A stretch of DNA of 64,000 nt from positions 24,851,001 to 24,915,000 of the forward strand of contig OX327706.1 in assembly GCA_946807835.1 (NCBI GenBank), read 5' to 3'. Below are positions 12,501 through 24,045 of the stretch, one piece after another. A program made the translations under genes and the position numbers. The first letter of the stretch is position 1. Each line of letters starts with the position of its first letter. The notes under the pieces were generated by a model, which was not told where the DNA came from, did no database searches, and was given only the letters and a program-made list of their open reading frames with translations. This stretch comes from Ailanthus altissimus (Eukaryota; Streptophyta; Magnoliopsida; Sapindales; Simaroubaceae).

Positions 12501-13860
12501 GGAACTATTTCTAGATACAAAGCTAGATTAGTTACAAAGGGATATGATTAGACACCAGGTGTTGAGTTTTATGAAACTTTTAATATTGTAGTCAAGGCAA
12601 GTATAATAAGAATCATCTTGAGCTTGGCAATAACTACGGGCTAGGATTTAAAACAAATTGATGTCAACAATGCTCTTTTTTTTAAATGGGGACCTCATTG
12701 AGACAATGTTTATGGCTCAACTTAAGGACTTTGAAGTGAATGGAAAGTCAGAATATGTTTGTATTCTTCAAAAGGCTTTATATGGCTTTAAACAAGCCCT
12801 AAGGCCTTGGTATGACAAGCTTAAGAATGCAATGATCAAATAAGGGTTCATTGATCTTAAATCTGACATATCATTCTTTGTTAAGATGTGTAAAGAAGTA
12901 TTTTTTATGGGTGTTAGTATATATAAATGATATAATAATGACAGGGAATAATACAGAAGCAATACAAGAAGTTATACAGCAACTCAATAAGGATTTTACT
13001 TTAAAAGAGTTAGGTGATCTGAGTTATTTTTAGGGAATAGAAGTGGCAAAGATTGGTTCAACCATTCAGTTATCTCAGACAATGTATATAATAGACCTAT
13101 TGAAAAAAAACAAGCATGACAGGAGCAAAAAGCACTCTAACTCTTATGAGTACAGGGTTAAAACATAGCAAAGATATGGGAAAGTCTTTTCCAGATGCTA
13201 TACTCTACAAAAGTGTGATAGGAACCTTACAATATATAACCTTGACAAAGTCAAAAATATCTTTTACAGTGAACAAATTGAGCCAATATTTGGCTTCTCC
13301 TATATTCTTACATTGGTAATGCTACAAAACATTGTTAATATACTTAGAAGAAAGCAACAGTAATGGCTTAATCTTCAAACCAAGAGATCTTTAAACTTGG
13401 TGGCCTTCAGAGATGTTGACTGGGCATGTGATTCAGATGATTGAAAGTCATATGATGGGTACTGTGTTTTCTTTGCCGGAAACTTAGTTTCTTAGAACTC
13501 TAAAACGCAAATAGTGGTGTCAAGATCAAGTACAGAGTTTGAATATAGAGTTCTAGCATAAGTTATAGCAAAAATCAGTTGGATTCAGTCACTCTTACTG
13601 AATTATATCTGTAGCAATCTGCAATATTAATAGTTTAGTGTGACAATTAAGGGGCAGCTACACTTGCTGCCAATCTTGTATATTACAGTCCCACAAAACA
13701 TATAGAGGTGGATGTTCATTATGATCTAGATAAAGTAATCAACAAAGAGCTTGACATCAAATATATTCCATTACCTTCTTAAGTTACAAACATTTTTACT
13801 AAGGCTCTGCCTATAACACAGTTCAAATATTTAACTAGCAAGCTCAATATCATTCTCTGA
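9548..13860 (+). pseudogene. copia gag-pol, many stops and frameshifts
   Basis: Gag starts with the ATG at 9548 (MANSSNSSQSHTSF). The protease region (about 10560-10700) has DWYIDSRATN, where functional elements have D-S-G-A. The GAG pre-integrase zinc motif follows at 11080-11220 (RRYSHPS...CYNCQMGK). Integrase follows at 11260-11620 with HTDVWGP, but the second catalytic site reads QSNYDEEF, losing the usual Asp. Reverse transcriptase (about 12400-13040) retains ALYGFKQALRPWYDKL, and its YVDD box is changed to YINDII. The RNase H tail ends with IFTKALPITQFKYL. Catalytic residues are lost in at least three enzymes, so the copy cannot move on its own. Confidence 0.88.
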
Positions 13861-13880
13861 TAGTTAAGCTTGAAGGGGAG

Positions 13881-14248
13881 TAAAAGAAGTATTAGAAAGT
13901 TAGAACTAGTCATCAATATATGCCAACTCAGCCACGTCAGCAAGTGATAAAGAAATTTTAGAATAATTAGAGTTAGTATGAGTTTGTTACAACAAACTTA
14001 ATCTTTCCCACCAAAAATCCCTAATCTATATTTTTCACCATTTGATGTATTTATTATAACTATAAATAGAGGTTTGTTATAAATCATTTGTAGATGAATA
14101 TTACTCAATAAAATTCATTGTTTAGCACTCTTCATTTTTCTCCCGTTCTCTTCACAAACTCTGTTTGGCTACATTTTCTTGAAAAACATAAATTATTTTT
14201 CAAGCACAGTACATTTGCAGAATAATCAAATCTCAGGTTTCTATTTCT
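13881..14248 (+). repeat. 3' LTR of the first copia element
   Basis: Begins taaaagaagtattag directly after the purine tract and ends ggtttctatttct before the target duplication aggtg. It differs from the 5' LTR by scattered substitutions and a few small indels, so the insertion is not recent. Confidence 0.9.
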
Positions 14249-14749
14249 AGGTGTAAGTATATTGAGAAGGGACACTCTATTTTGGATTAATCTTTTGAAT
14301 AGGCAATGTAATCCATCCCTAAGACCTTTGATGCTAACATCAAGTGCCTCTAATCTCTTGAGTGCCATTTGCACATAAAACTTGGCAATCATAGTTTTAG
14401 ATTTGTCCATGTAGAGTATGTAATGCAATATCGACACTTCCAACTTTATTGAAAATCTCTTGGCCTCTCTTTATGAGTAAATGCTACAACTGGGATCAAG
14501 GTTATGATAAATGACCATTCACCAGCCCTTGTCTTCATTTCTAGCATAAACGAGAATAACAAGATCGATGGAAAAGTAGATATTGTTGTGGCACTTGATT
14601 CTCTTAGCACTTAAATCACCATTGATAATTGTTGATGACGATCTACATCCACCATAGGCAAAGACCCAATATTTCTTTTAGACCTCTTCAGTTCTCTAAG
14701 GCATTCAACAATTTTCTTTTGTGACTTATTTCTAAAGCTAATATAAGCA

Positions 14750-16657
14750 TGTCGTAATACGCGTGTCGTGGTGGGGGTGAATAATGACTCAAGTGTAATA
14801 AAGATAAAATAATAAAATAATGAGATGTTTGGTAAATAGATTATTGGGAAGAGACAATAATACAAAGACAAGTAGCTTTATTTTATTGAGTGGTTGGCTT
14901 GATTATATAAATAGAATGAATTATTTTCATTTGTGTTAGTTGCAATCAAGAGAACAAAAGTAAGTAGAGAAAGAAATAAGTAAAAGGGTTGGTTTGATTA
15001 TATAAGTGGAGTAAATTATTTTCATTTGTGTTAGTTGAAATTGAGAGAGTACAAGTTTTTTTTTTTTGGTGAAATAAAGAGAACAAAAGTAAGTTGAAAG
15101 CGGAGAATGAAATAAGTAAAAGAGAAAAAGAAGAAGAAAATCAAGAGTGAGGGAGAGAAAAAAAAAGAAAAGGAAATGAAGAATAAGAGAGAGAGAGAGT
15201 CTAAGAGAAAATAAGAAAGAAATAAAGAGAAAAATACAGAAAACAAGTTTGAGTGGTTAAATTTATATTTAGTGACTTAGCGGATAATAGTTGCATAAAA
15301 TTAGAATATTAATATTTCTGTTTTAATGTTATATATCGATACTAATAATACATTTTTATATCCTATGATTAGGAAGAGTACTAATAGTTGGTAAATCTTA
15401 TATTTTCGATCCAGTTTAAGATTTACTTACTTTTGTGAATGAATACATATATACATACAGAGAACTGATCTTGTGGGCTACGTAGTTCACTATGTAGTGA
15501 GTAACATTGCTTTATGTCACTGTTTAATAATTTCATAATTTTTTATAACTTTTGCATAATTTATAATGTACTACAAAATACTGTCACGTGTTGAGGAGCT
15601 TACCTTATAATGAGTTACCTAGCCCATTATATTAATTCTTTATACATTTATATATATTATTTATATGTTTCAATATAACAGTTTATGATTTAATTACATA
15701 CTATCAGATCTATGTTATCCATGATTTATTTTTAGATAAATAAATATTTTATATTAATTAATTATGTTTAGAAATACTTTTAGAATTTATTATAATGTAA
15801 TTTATTATTACATTAAGTATAGAAATATTTAATTTAGAATAATTATACTTTCACAATATTATATAGTAGTTTTTGAACCATTAGACACGTACCTCCATTT
15901 TAGTTTAGTTTGTTCTGCGCATGTATTAAACCATTTTAGTTTACTCTATTAAAGCAATATAACATTCCGTTAGGTTAGGCCAGCTCAAATCCCTTACTTT
16001 GCTTGTGCGTGAATTACTTCGTTAGGTTAGACCAACTTTTTTCTGAATACAAGTTTGGTATAGTTTTCACTTTATATACGTTATATATTTATTTTAGGTA
16101 TTATGTTATATTTATTCAGTTTTAACACGGATTTTATGACAGTTTACACTTCTAATTTTTTTTTATATTTTCAATATTATATTATATTATAATTTTCAGT
16201 TTTAACACAAACTTTATAACAGCTTGTGTTTCTAGCACAAGTTTATTTATTTCTCAATACACAATTTTATGATTATTTTATATTACAAATTTATACGTAC
16301 ATTATTTATAATATTATTTATTATTAAATTATTGGTAGAAACTATTATTTACAATACATATAAAGTATATAATATTTTCATATTTTATCTACTCACTGAA
16401 TTATAAGATCATTATTTTTTTTTCTATTTTTTTTATATTGTCGCAAGGACTTGTACAGTGTGATTTTGACTTCACATTTAAAGGTCTGACCATTACATAT
16501 ATAACTACACGAGTTGTTACAATCTATATATTTATGTATAATTTTATTAAGACACGTAGTCTCGTTTATCATATATAGTTAATACAAAAAAGTTAATTAC
16601 ATGTTATCATAAGATCTGTCTCGACTTTCGAGAGGGCTCGGGTCAGATCCTGTCACA
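14750..16657. mobile_element. LTR-like insertion of about 1.9 kb, probable solo LTR
   Basis: This block splits the DUF241 copy between ctaatataagc on the left and atattgcttcca on the right, which are adjacent in the intact gene. It starts tgtcgtaatacgcgtgtcg and ends ggtcagatcctgtcaca, so TG...CA ends are present. A 4-bp catg flanks both sides (14748-14751 and 16656-16659) but overlaps those ends, so the exact borders are uncertain. There is no coding capacity. The G/C-rich ends with an AT-rich middle resemble plant gypsy LTRs. A 200-bp purine-rich run (15050-15240) lies inside. Solo LTR is the most likely reading, inferred from structure. Confidence 0.6.
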
Positions 16658-17071
16658 TGAATATTGCTTCCATACTTGAATCTCCACCCTACCTCCGTAA
16701 AGCTGATTGAAGCTCTTGAACTTGCTCTTTCATGGTCAAGATCAAGTCTCTTGCATTGCTGCATGCATCTATCAATCCAATTAATGTATCAAGAGCCTCT
16801 TCGACCAGATTCTTATGTTGATGATTGTGGAGAGCTTGTGTGCATCAATGCAATTATAAAACTCCGCTAGCCTGATCAATCCATTTTGAACAGACTCGGC
16901 GGGTAAAGGGATTGTCCTCAAAGCTCCTGCTACCGATGAAGAAGATGACTCACTCGTTCTAAGTTTTCTCAACTCTGTTTTAATCCTCACAATATTGGGA
17001 TGTAAACTTGCAGGCAAGCTAATAGACCTAGCAGGAACTTGCCTGACTTATGCTGCAAATATGCTTGTCAT

Positions 17072-18040
17072 CTTTATTACTTTTCTCTCAAAATACTGAA
17101 ACTCACTCGAAATTCAAGTGTTGCTTCAATGACAATGACAATCAATTCTCATTCTATTTATAAGCATTCAGTGAGGGCTCCATTTGCTCTCCATTTCTCA
17201 GCATTTGGCATGTGATTGCCAAATGATTCACCTCCCGTTAAAGATGTTGTAACATTTGTAGCCACAACCTGCAAACCCTTTATTCTTTCTTTCTTTAATC
17301 TTATGCTCATGAAATAGGCAACGCATTGGCTATAAAGCCTATAATCTTCAAGTTGTTCACTTGTATAGACTGTTGAGCACTTTGCCTCTGTCTCCTCAAT
17401 CATTGCCATTAACTTGTGCAAAACGAGGATTCGATCACAGGAACATGAAAGGCTGGCAACTTCTTGGTTGTCTAATTTGAAGAGCCAAGAGAGGTTTATA
17501 GGCCATTGACCAAGCACGAAAAAAATTCTGTAAGACACCCATGAAAGAAACGACAAAACGGGACAAGATTATGCATAGAATTGAATCAATTGATCGATCC
17601 CTTATGTCAAGAATCTAGGGGATACAACGAAGGCCAATTAGGGTTTGGTATAACAAAATCCCTTTTCCAAATCCTCAACGTTCATTTCGATTGAGCATCG
17701 AATTCCGTATGAGTCTACAAATATATGATGAGTATGCGAAAAGGATATTGTATATGGGGAGAAGATTATTGGAGACAAGGGGATCAAGTATTTTAATTAT
17801 ATTTGTAACAATAGATTCTTGACGGGGAGAGTTGCAGCAAAGCTTGTGCCATGGGCATTATAAAATTGCCCAAAACAGAGATTGCCCATATGCCTTCGTT
17901 TTAACAAGAGAGCACAGGTAAATTTTCCACCGAAATTCTTATTGAACCTTGGGCAGGGTGTGTGCGGAACATGATTCAGAGCAATGTTTGGTCAATAGTC
18001 AAGAGGTGATAATTAAATGATCAAAATACTTGGGATAATA
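17072..18040. repeat. Duplicated upstream region of the broken DUF241 copy
   Basis: Matches 4470-5420 block by block, including the TATA-like box at 17155-17162 (minus strand). A 132-codon open frame at 17158-17556 lies wholly in this promoter-type DNA, is not open in the sister copy and has no known domain, so I do not call it a gene. Confidence 0.7.
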
Positions 18041-18727
18041 AATTATCTAATACTAGAAGTTGTGCAGTGTTTAGAGTCCATTTGGTATAACTATATGTAA
18101 CTTTTAAAACAATGCAACTAAAAGGCTCAACTTTCGAAGCATAACAACTGAAATGTATTGTAAACACTAGTTGCCAAAGTGATTGATAAATACTCGTAGT
18201 CAAGTATTTGCCAAATATTCATGTTCTTTCACTTGGCAGCTAATCCTTTCATTGCATAACAATTGTAGGTTTAAAGTCACAATATCTTTATACCAAATGA
18301 CCCTTTATGCCAAAAGACCAAATATGGAGCTTATGGCACCTTAATGCAAAAGGAGTTACAATGATGCAAGAAGAAATGATAAGAATATCTTGGTTATAGG
18401 GAGTGTGCGAGAAGCTTGACACAGTTTTTCTTGCAACTTGATATGAAAATTCACAGTTATACCAATAAGTTCATTTTTCTATGAAATTGCAGTAAAGCTA
18501 CAATGATCAATGCTAAAGCTTGAACCATAACAAAAACTGTACCCAGATCAATTACTAGTATGGACTCCTTAACGGAGTATCCAAACTTACACGCCAAGTT
18601 AATTAATGAAACGTGATTATCATGATAGAAATTGTAAGATGAAAAATTCAAAATACATACACTGTGCACCAATAAATATAATAGACAAATGACAAAAATA
18701 ATTAGCAATGGCCAATGTGACATCTTC
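18041..18727. other. Intergenic, no gene seen
   Basis: AT-rich DNA between the duplicated DUF241 upstream region and the exon-like remnant. No open frame here shows a recognisable domain or a splice context I would trust. Confidence 0.4.
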
Positions 18728-18863
18728 ATGCAGGGTGACACTTTAAAGGGCAATACAAGCTAGTCTGAGAGGTGACAATGGAGCTTTCAACTCTCCGCCT
18801 CAAGGTAGCCAGCTTGTCCTTCTCAATTCTGTGAAGTGCAACTTCTCAAACCTCAGCAGCACT
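18728..18863 (-). pseudogene. Exon-like coding remnant, identity unknown
   Basis: On the minus strand an acceptor-like sequence (ttacactttgcag) is followed by codons reading ALHRIEKDKLATLRRRVESS and then IVTSQTSLYC. One in-frame TGA occurs near the beginning. The Lys/Arg/Glu-rich helix and its biased codons look like real coding sequence, but I do not recognise the family. It may be the last exon of a gene whose remainder has been lost. Confidence 0.35.
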
Positions 18864-18929
18864 GCAAAGTGTAACATGATACCCAAGAAAATTATTTTAA
18901 AGGTCTGGAACCTTCAAGGTACAGTTTTG

Positions 18930-19787
18930 TAACTCGTAGCTCCCTTAGTATCTTCTAAAAAGCAATTGATCAGATGTCTTGTCTATTAGATAGACCGTGG
19001 ATCTGTAAAATTGCATATTTTCCATTGTTTGGCCAAGGAACCGTTCACCAATCAAATCCAGAACCTACAATAGCCTCAGCATAAAAGAGCTGAGGTTTGA
19101 GAATTTCAGTCCACATTTCACAACTTAAAATTAACATGCAATAGCTTGCTGCACAATAAATACACCTCCTCCAGTTTCATGTATAATTTCCCTTTTCTCA
19201 CTATCTCAAATGGCATCATCATACACTAACTACTTAATTTGAAAAGAATTTGATGGTTTATAACTTCCCTAATCATCAAAACCAATTACCGACTTACTTC
19301 CATATTGGCCACTTTCTCAATTAGCAACATCATACCACATAAACACTTTTGTAACTCATAGCTGTCTTATTTTCTCCCAAAAACTTATTGTGCTCAGATG
19401 TCATATTTTCTTAGATAGACTGTGGATCTGTAAAATTGCATGCAGATCTGTCCTCCATTGTTTGGCCAAGGAACAGTTGATCAATCAAACCAGCACCTAC
19501 AACAGCCTCAGCATAAAGGAGCTGAGGTTTGAGAATTTCAGTCCACATTTCACAACTTAAAACTACCATGCGATAGCTTGCCACACCATAAATACAGCAT
19601 TTCAAGTTTCACATATAATTCTCAAGGCTCTGTTCTGATGGGAGAAGCACTGGATGATGTCCCTCCTTTCACTATTTCAAATAGCACCTATCATACCCTA
19701 GTTACTTGATTTGAAAAGAATTTGATTGCTCATTATTTGCCTAATCGTCAAAACCAATTAAAGACTTAATTCCATATCTGTCCAATT
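18930..19787. repeat. Tandem duplication of about 0.4 kb (18930-19313 and 19348-19787)
   Basis: Long stretches recur in order, for example gtggatctgtaaaattgcat, ccattgtttggccaaggaac, gagctgaggtttgagaattt, cagtccacatttcacaactt, atttgaaaagaatttgat and atcaaaaccaatta/gtcaaaaccaatta. On the minus strand the second copy has an open frame (19411-19605) reading WTEILKPQLLYAEAVVGAGL, which looks like coding sequence. The first copy reads WTEILKPQLFYAEAIVG and then breaks. The pair may derive from an exon of an unidentified gene. Confidence 0.75.
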
Positions 19788-20045
19788 GCTCAGTTGTGCC
19801 TTTGCTTAAACATGCTAATGAAGAATGCAGCGGGTTATTGATAAAAGAGGAAAAAATAATTACTATAAAAAGAATGAACGAGTTAAAACACTCTTGAAAT
19901 TTCAATTAAATACAGCAATTGAGAGTGCAAAAGTATGTCATAGAGTGAAGAATGATTAGATTACAAAAATTACACCAAAAACAGAACAACCTACAAACAA
20001 TGCCAACTAAAGAGGTTGAGATAGTAATAAAAAAGAACATACCCT

Positions 20046-21383
20046 TTACACGGCATGGCCTTGTTCTTTAGCTTTCTTCAGCCACTTAAGTGTGCTCTCC
20101 AATGTTGTATAAGCAGCAACATCAGTCAAACTCTTACTCTCAACCGCATAATCGAAAACCTCATAAGCCTCAGAAATCCTACCAGCCCTACATAGTGCCC
20201 TCACAAACGTGGCATAAGTAGCCGCCTTAAGCTTCATACCGCCCTCTTTTATCAACCCATACAATTCAATCCCTTTCTCCAACAACCTCAACTTACACAA
20301 TCCATGAAGCAAAGTATTATATGTGCAAGAATTTGGACTACACCCCCTAGCCTCCATTTCCTCCAATAATGCCAACGCACCCACCGCATCCCCTTCCCTA
20401 CACATTCCATTCATCAATGAAGTATATGTAACAGCATCCGGAAAATTACCTGCTTCCACCATTATCTTCAAAAATTTCTTTGCTTGATCCACTCTCCCAG
20501 ACTTCGATAACCCGAAAATCAATGTATTATATGTAAAGAGATCAGGCTTAACACCTTCTTCTTTCATTTTGTTATAAACCGCAATAACTTCACTTCCCTT
20601 ACTCAACATACAATACCCTTTCATAATCGTATTATACACAAAGCTATCAGGCTTAAACCCCGAATCACTAAGTGCACTCACCAATCTCATAGCTAGCGTA
20701 AATTCTTAGGATTACAAACATTATCAATCAAGATAGTATAAGTAACAAGGTTCGGTTTTACATCAAATGAGTTACGCATGTCATCAACAAAACTATAAAC
20801 AGTACTCAAAGCTCTGCATTTGCACAAACACTTAACAAGAAAATTATAAGTATAAATATCAGGCAGCGAGTTCTTGGAAGATAATTCTTTTACCAATTCA
20901 ACAGCATCCTCCACGCGATTAACGAACATAAGGACCTGACTGCCACATCAGTTGTCGCCTGATTGGGCGGGAAACCGTTATTCACCATGAGATCGAGCGT
21001 TTTACGAACAACGGAGAGGTTATTATGATCCTCAGGTGTTTTGCAGGACTGGGTGAGCAACACGTGATAAGTCGATCGGTCGGGGATGAAAGACGGGTTT
21101 GTTTTCAACATGTGGCAGAGGAGAGAGATGGATTCATCGACGGTGGAGATTGAAGCGTAGGATTGGAGGAGAGTGTTGTGGAACGGGCGATCATTTGGAG
21201 GTAGTTTTGTGGTCGTTATGAGGGAGTTGAATATTTTTTGGCTTCTGATAATGCTGGGGACTTAAAGAGAGCTGGGATCATTTTCTGGGCTGTTTGAGAA
21301 GCTGGTGGTTTTTTTGTTGGCGAAGGGGATTTGAGAAGGTCGTTTGACGAAATTGCTGGGCTGAGTGCTGGAGGGATTTTGCC
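20046..21383 (-). pseudogene. P-type PPR protein gene with three 1-nt frame breaks
   Basis: The conceptual protein of about 445 residues starts MGKIPPALSPAISS and ends WLKKAKEQGHAV. It carries about eight 35-residue PPR motifs, for example VTYTSLMNGMCREGDAVGAL and CTYNTLLHGLCKLRLLEKGI. PPR proteins bind RNA in mitochondria or plastids, and this one resembles the single-copy Arabidopsis PPR protein At2g17670. The frame is lost three times, each repairable by one added base: in a six-T run (plus strand, 21234-21239), near 20926-20932, and near 20691-20697. Everything between the breaks is cleanly conserved. This fits either a very young pseudogene or assembly errors; the sequence alone cannot decide. 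Confidence 0.85.
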
Positions 21384-22020
21384 CATTTTTGCTTTTCGTT
21401 TTTTTTGTTCTTTAACTTTGTTCTTTCTTCTTTCTTCTCCAATTTACCACTAATTGCTTCTGGTATTTAGATTGTGTAGCTGGTGAGTATTAGGGTTTTA
21501 GCAGAATCTTCGCAGGGTTTGAGAATTGTGAGACGGAGGGGCGAGGGTGTCTGCAAATGGGCTTTCGTTGGTAAAATGGCCCAAATTTTAAGAAGCCATT
21601 CAGGGACCAAAAATTGAAACCTATCGTATTGTCCTCAATACTTTTTGTGTAAGGTGTTACTAAATCCACCCAAAGTTTTTCTGATGACCGTGGCCCCTTT
21701 CATTGATGATAATAAAATGATTAAAACATTTAAAAAGTGGGATATCGTTATCATAACTATTTTTTATCAATACTTTTTAATAAATTATTATTTTAAAATT
21801 TTAAATCGTTATATATATATATATTTTTAATGTATACTATACTATTATAATATGGGGAGGGGGAACTCGAATCCCTAACCTCTGGTCAAGGGGGTGCACT
21901 TACAAAGAGGGTTTACCACTTTGGTTAAACCTTCGTGTGCTTAAATTGTTATATTTGATAACGAAAAAATATAAAATATTTTTGTTGGAAAAATATTTTA
22001 AGTGAGACGAACATATCATA
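21384..22020. other. PPR upstream region and intergenic DNA
   Basis: From 21384 to about 21600 lies the likely 5' untranslated and promoter region of the PPR gene (minus strand). The rest is AT-rich. A short TA run lies near 21811, and I see no other gene. Confidence 0.4.
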
Positions 22021-22024
22021 TATT

Positions 22025-23036
22025 TTTAAGGGTGGATGGTTCAATTTTTTTTTTATTTAACTGAACCATTTTGATTTAGTTTTTCACAAAGTAAAACCGA
22101 ATAAACCATTTGTATATGAAAAAATCTAACAGAACAAAAAAATTAAACGGGTTCAATTTAGTTAAAAAAAAATTTGTTTCTTTTACTACTTTTTATTTTA
22201 AATTATAGTCAAAATTAACCTTCATAAAGTCAAAAATTAATCAAATTAGCTCAAATCTCAATCCAGATCAATGAAAGGAAAACATGTCGACTATACTTAC
22301 ATAAGCGTATATCACAAATAGATTCAATAGTTCTATTACCAAAATGTGAACTATATCCTGCAAAGTTAGCATTGCAGCCAATTTCTTTTCTTATAATGAA
22401 AGCATTGCTTTAAAAATAAAATGAAAAGCCACTCTTATATGTTCAAACTCACATAAAGACTTTGGATTGTCCAACAGAATTTATGATTCTAATATTGCGA
22501 CTGATTTATCTAGAGAATTTAGGATCACAAAACTGTTGCAGAACAAAAATATTACCAAATGAATAAACAAAAGCCGAGATTGACACTTGAGAGAGAGACG
22601 GCACGAGAGAGCAGTCGCGGCAGCTCCCCGAACGGCGCGACGGCAGTGTTTAGTTCAATTTTGAAATTGAGAGAGACGGATGGGGAGTGGGGACGACAAC
22701 AGCTTATGGAAATTGGAAAGTTAGGTTAGAAAATAGGTTTTTTTTATTTTTTAAATTTATATTTTTAATTTAAGAAGGGTTGTGTGTGGTCAAATGTATA
22801 TTTATATTTCAATCATTCAATTATTTAACGCCATGTAGCAAGTTAGTTTAATTTTACTAATAAATTCAGTTTTTCTGTTTGGTTATTTTTTTTAAAATAT
22901 TAAACTATAATTAAATTGAATCAATTAATTTTTTAAAAATAAAAATAAAATAATTTTTTTTTAAATAACTGAATCTAACCGATTGGTTTGGATCGGTTCA
23001 ATTTTTCAGTTTTCGATTTAAATTATCCACCTTTAA
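22025..23036. mobile_element. Non-autonomous hAT-like element
   Basis: The left end reads aagggtggatggttcaattt and the right end, reverse-complemented, reads taaaggtggataatttaaat. Inside both ends are runs of ggttcaatttt and gaaccattttgatt type, typical of plant hAT elements. Very similar AT-rich octamers (atattttt) flank both ends, suggesting an 8-bp target duplication, but low complexity makes that weak. The centre (22570-22700) contains an unusually GC-rich, purine-rich stretch with gcagtcgcggcagctcc. No transposase is visible. Confidence 0.5.
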
Positions 23037-23208
23037 TATTTTTTGTATATTTATTAAATAAAATTTAATTACATTTACATTTACATTTTATTTTGAGATT
23101 AACTAACTATGATAATACTCTTAATAATAAAATATAAAAATTAAAATACGTGGAATTATTTTATTGATTAGTTTCATTAAAATTGTTCATGTATTTTTTT
23201 TATTAGAG

Positions 23209-23352
23209 TAATACTATATATACAAATTAATTATACAAATTAATGTGGCAACCAAGGATTGGTTAAATGGAATAGGAAAGTTAAATAAATTATGAGGGTC
23301 AATATTTAAACGCCACATCAATTTGTATAGAAAGATTGTGCAAGTCGTATTA
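23209..23352. mobile_element. 144-bp MITE with terminal inverted repeats of about 42 bp
   Basis: The left arm runs taatactatatatacaaatt...acaaattaatgtggca. The right arm reverse-complemented runs taatacgacttgcac...acaaattgatgtggcg. The spacer is about 60 bp. TTA or TA on both sides could be the target site. There is no coding sequence. Confidence 0.6.
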
Positions 23353-24045
23353 GGGGTGGGCACAATTCAATTCCATTTTTGAAAAATAAATTGAAAATAA
23401 CTGGTTTGGGTAGAAAAAATTGAATCAATTTTTTTGATTCTGGTTCGATTTTTTTAATTTTGGGCTTTTTTATTTTTCTCATTTTAAATTTTGGGCCTTT
23501 TTAATTTATTTTTTCAATAAATTTATTGAATCATTTTTTGACCTAATTGTTGGCCTATTTCAAATTAACATAATTACAATTTATTTAATTTGAGTAAATT
23601 TAAATTTTTTATTCATTAATAATATACTAATTTCTAACAATATCTATAAAATAAAGAAATTATATGTGGATTTATATATCACAAATTTAAATTTTAGATT
23701 TATTTATTTATTTTTGGTTTTATATTTTTAATTTAGTTATAGATTATATGTGGATAAGTTTATATTTGTATTTAAATCCTTCAATTATTTAACATCATGT
23801 GGTAATTTAAATTAATTTTATTAAATATTTGATTTTTTAATTCATTTTTATTTAAAAAAATCAACCATCTAGTTCGATTTTCTCAAATAAAAATTGATCA
23901 TTTTTTTTTTTGTTACAAACTAACCAATAAATCAGTAATATTACCTATGTTTTTTTTTTTTTTGGTAATCCCAAGCTTATCAACAAATTATTAAATTTGT
24001 ATACTAGGATAGGAAAATTTTCAATTACCCCCTTTATTGTTGGTT
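23353..24045. other. hAT-like end and AT-rich DNA, no gene
   Basis: The sequence ggggtgggcacaattcaat just after the MITE looks like a plant hAT terminus, and gaattgaatcaattttttt-type runs follow. I cannot find a matching right end, so the element is probably truncated or was overwritten by the LINE that follows. Confidence 0.4.

Larger units (their letters stand above)
9161..14248 (+). mobile_element. Ty1/copia LTR retrotransposon, complete but decayed
   Basis: The two LTRs are 369 and 368 bp and agree at roughly nine of ten positions. The target duplication aggtg is exact (9156-9160 and 14249-14253). Right after the 5' LTR is a primer-binding site, tggtattagag, a slightly changed form of the initiator-Met tRNA complement. 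Just before the 3' LTR is the polypurine tract gaaggggag. The domain order protease, integrase, reverse transcriptase, RNase H marks it as copia. The LTR ends are taaaag...tttct rather than the usual TG...CA, yet the tRNA site, purine tract and target duplication all agree with these ends. It sits at the last codons of a DUF241 copy. Confidence 0.92.
9121..17071 (-). pseudogene. Second DUF241 copy, broken by two insertions
   Basis: On the minus strand the original gene is left as three pieces. The N-terminal part is at about 17071-16658, the middle to C-terminal part at about 14749-14249, and the last codons at 9160-9121. The leader keeps ARSISLPASLHPN and the C-terminus keeps LIQNRVSLLNILT. 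Both match the intact gene at 3545-4465. Besides the insertions there is an in-frame TAA shortly after the start codon, a deletion near 16820-16850, and a K-to-stop change in the segment matching VIKVLRESS (near 14610). The copy is therefore dead by several routes. Removing the 9161-14248 element joins the reading frame through to a nearby stop. Confidence 0.88.

Noticed and set aside
17158..17556. 132-codon open frame on the minus strand
   Set aside because: Lies in the duplicated upstream DNA of DUF241; the frame is not open in the sister region and has no known domain.
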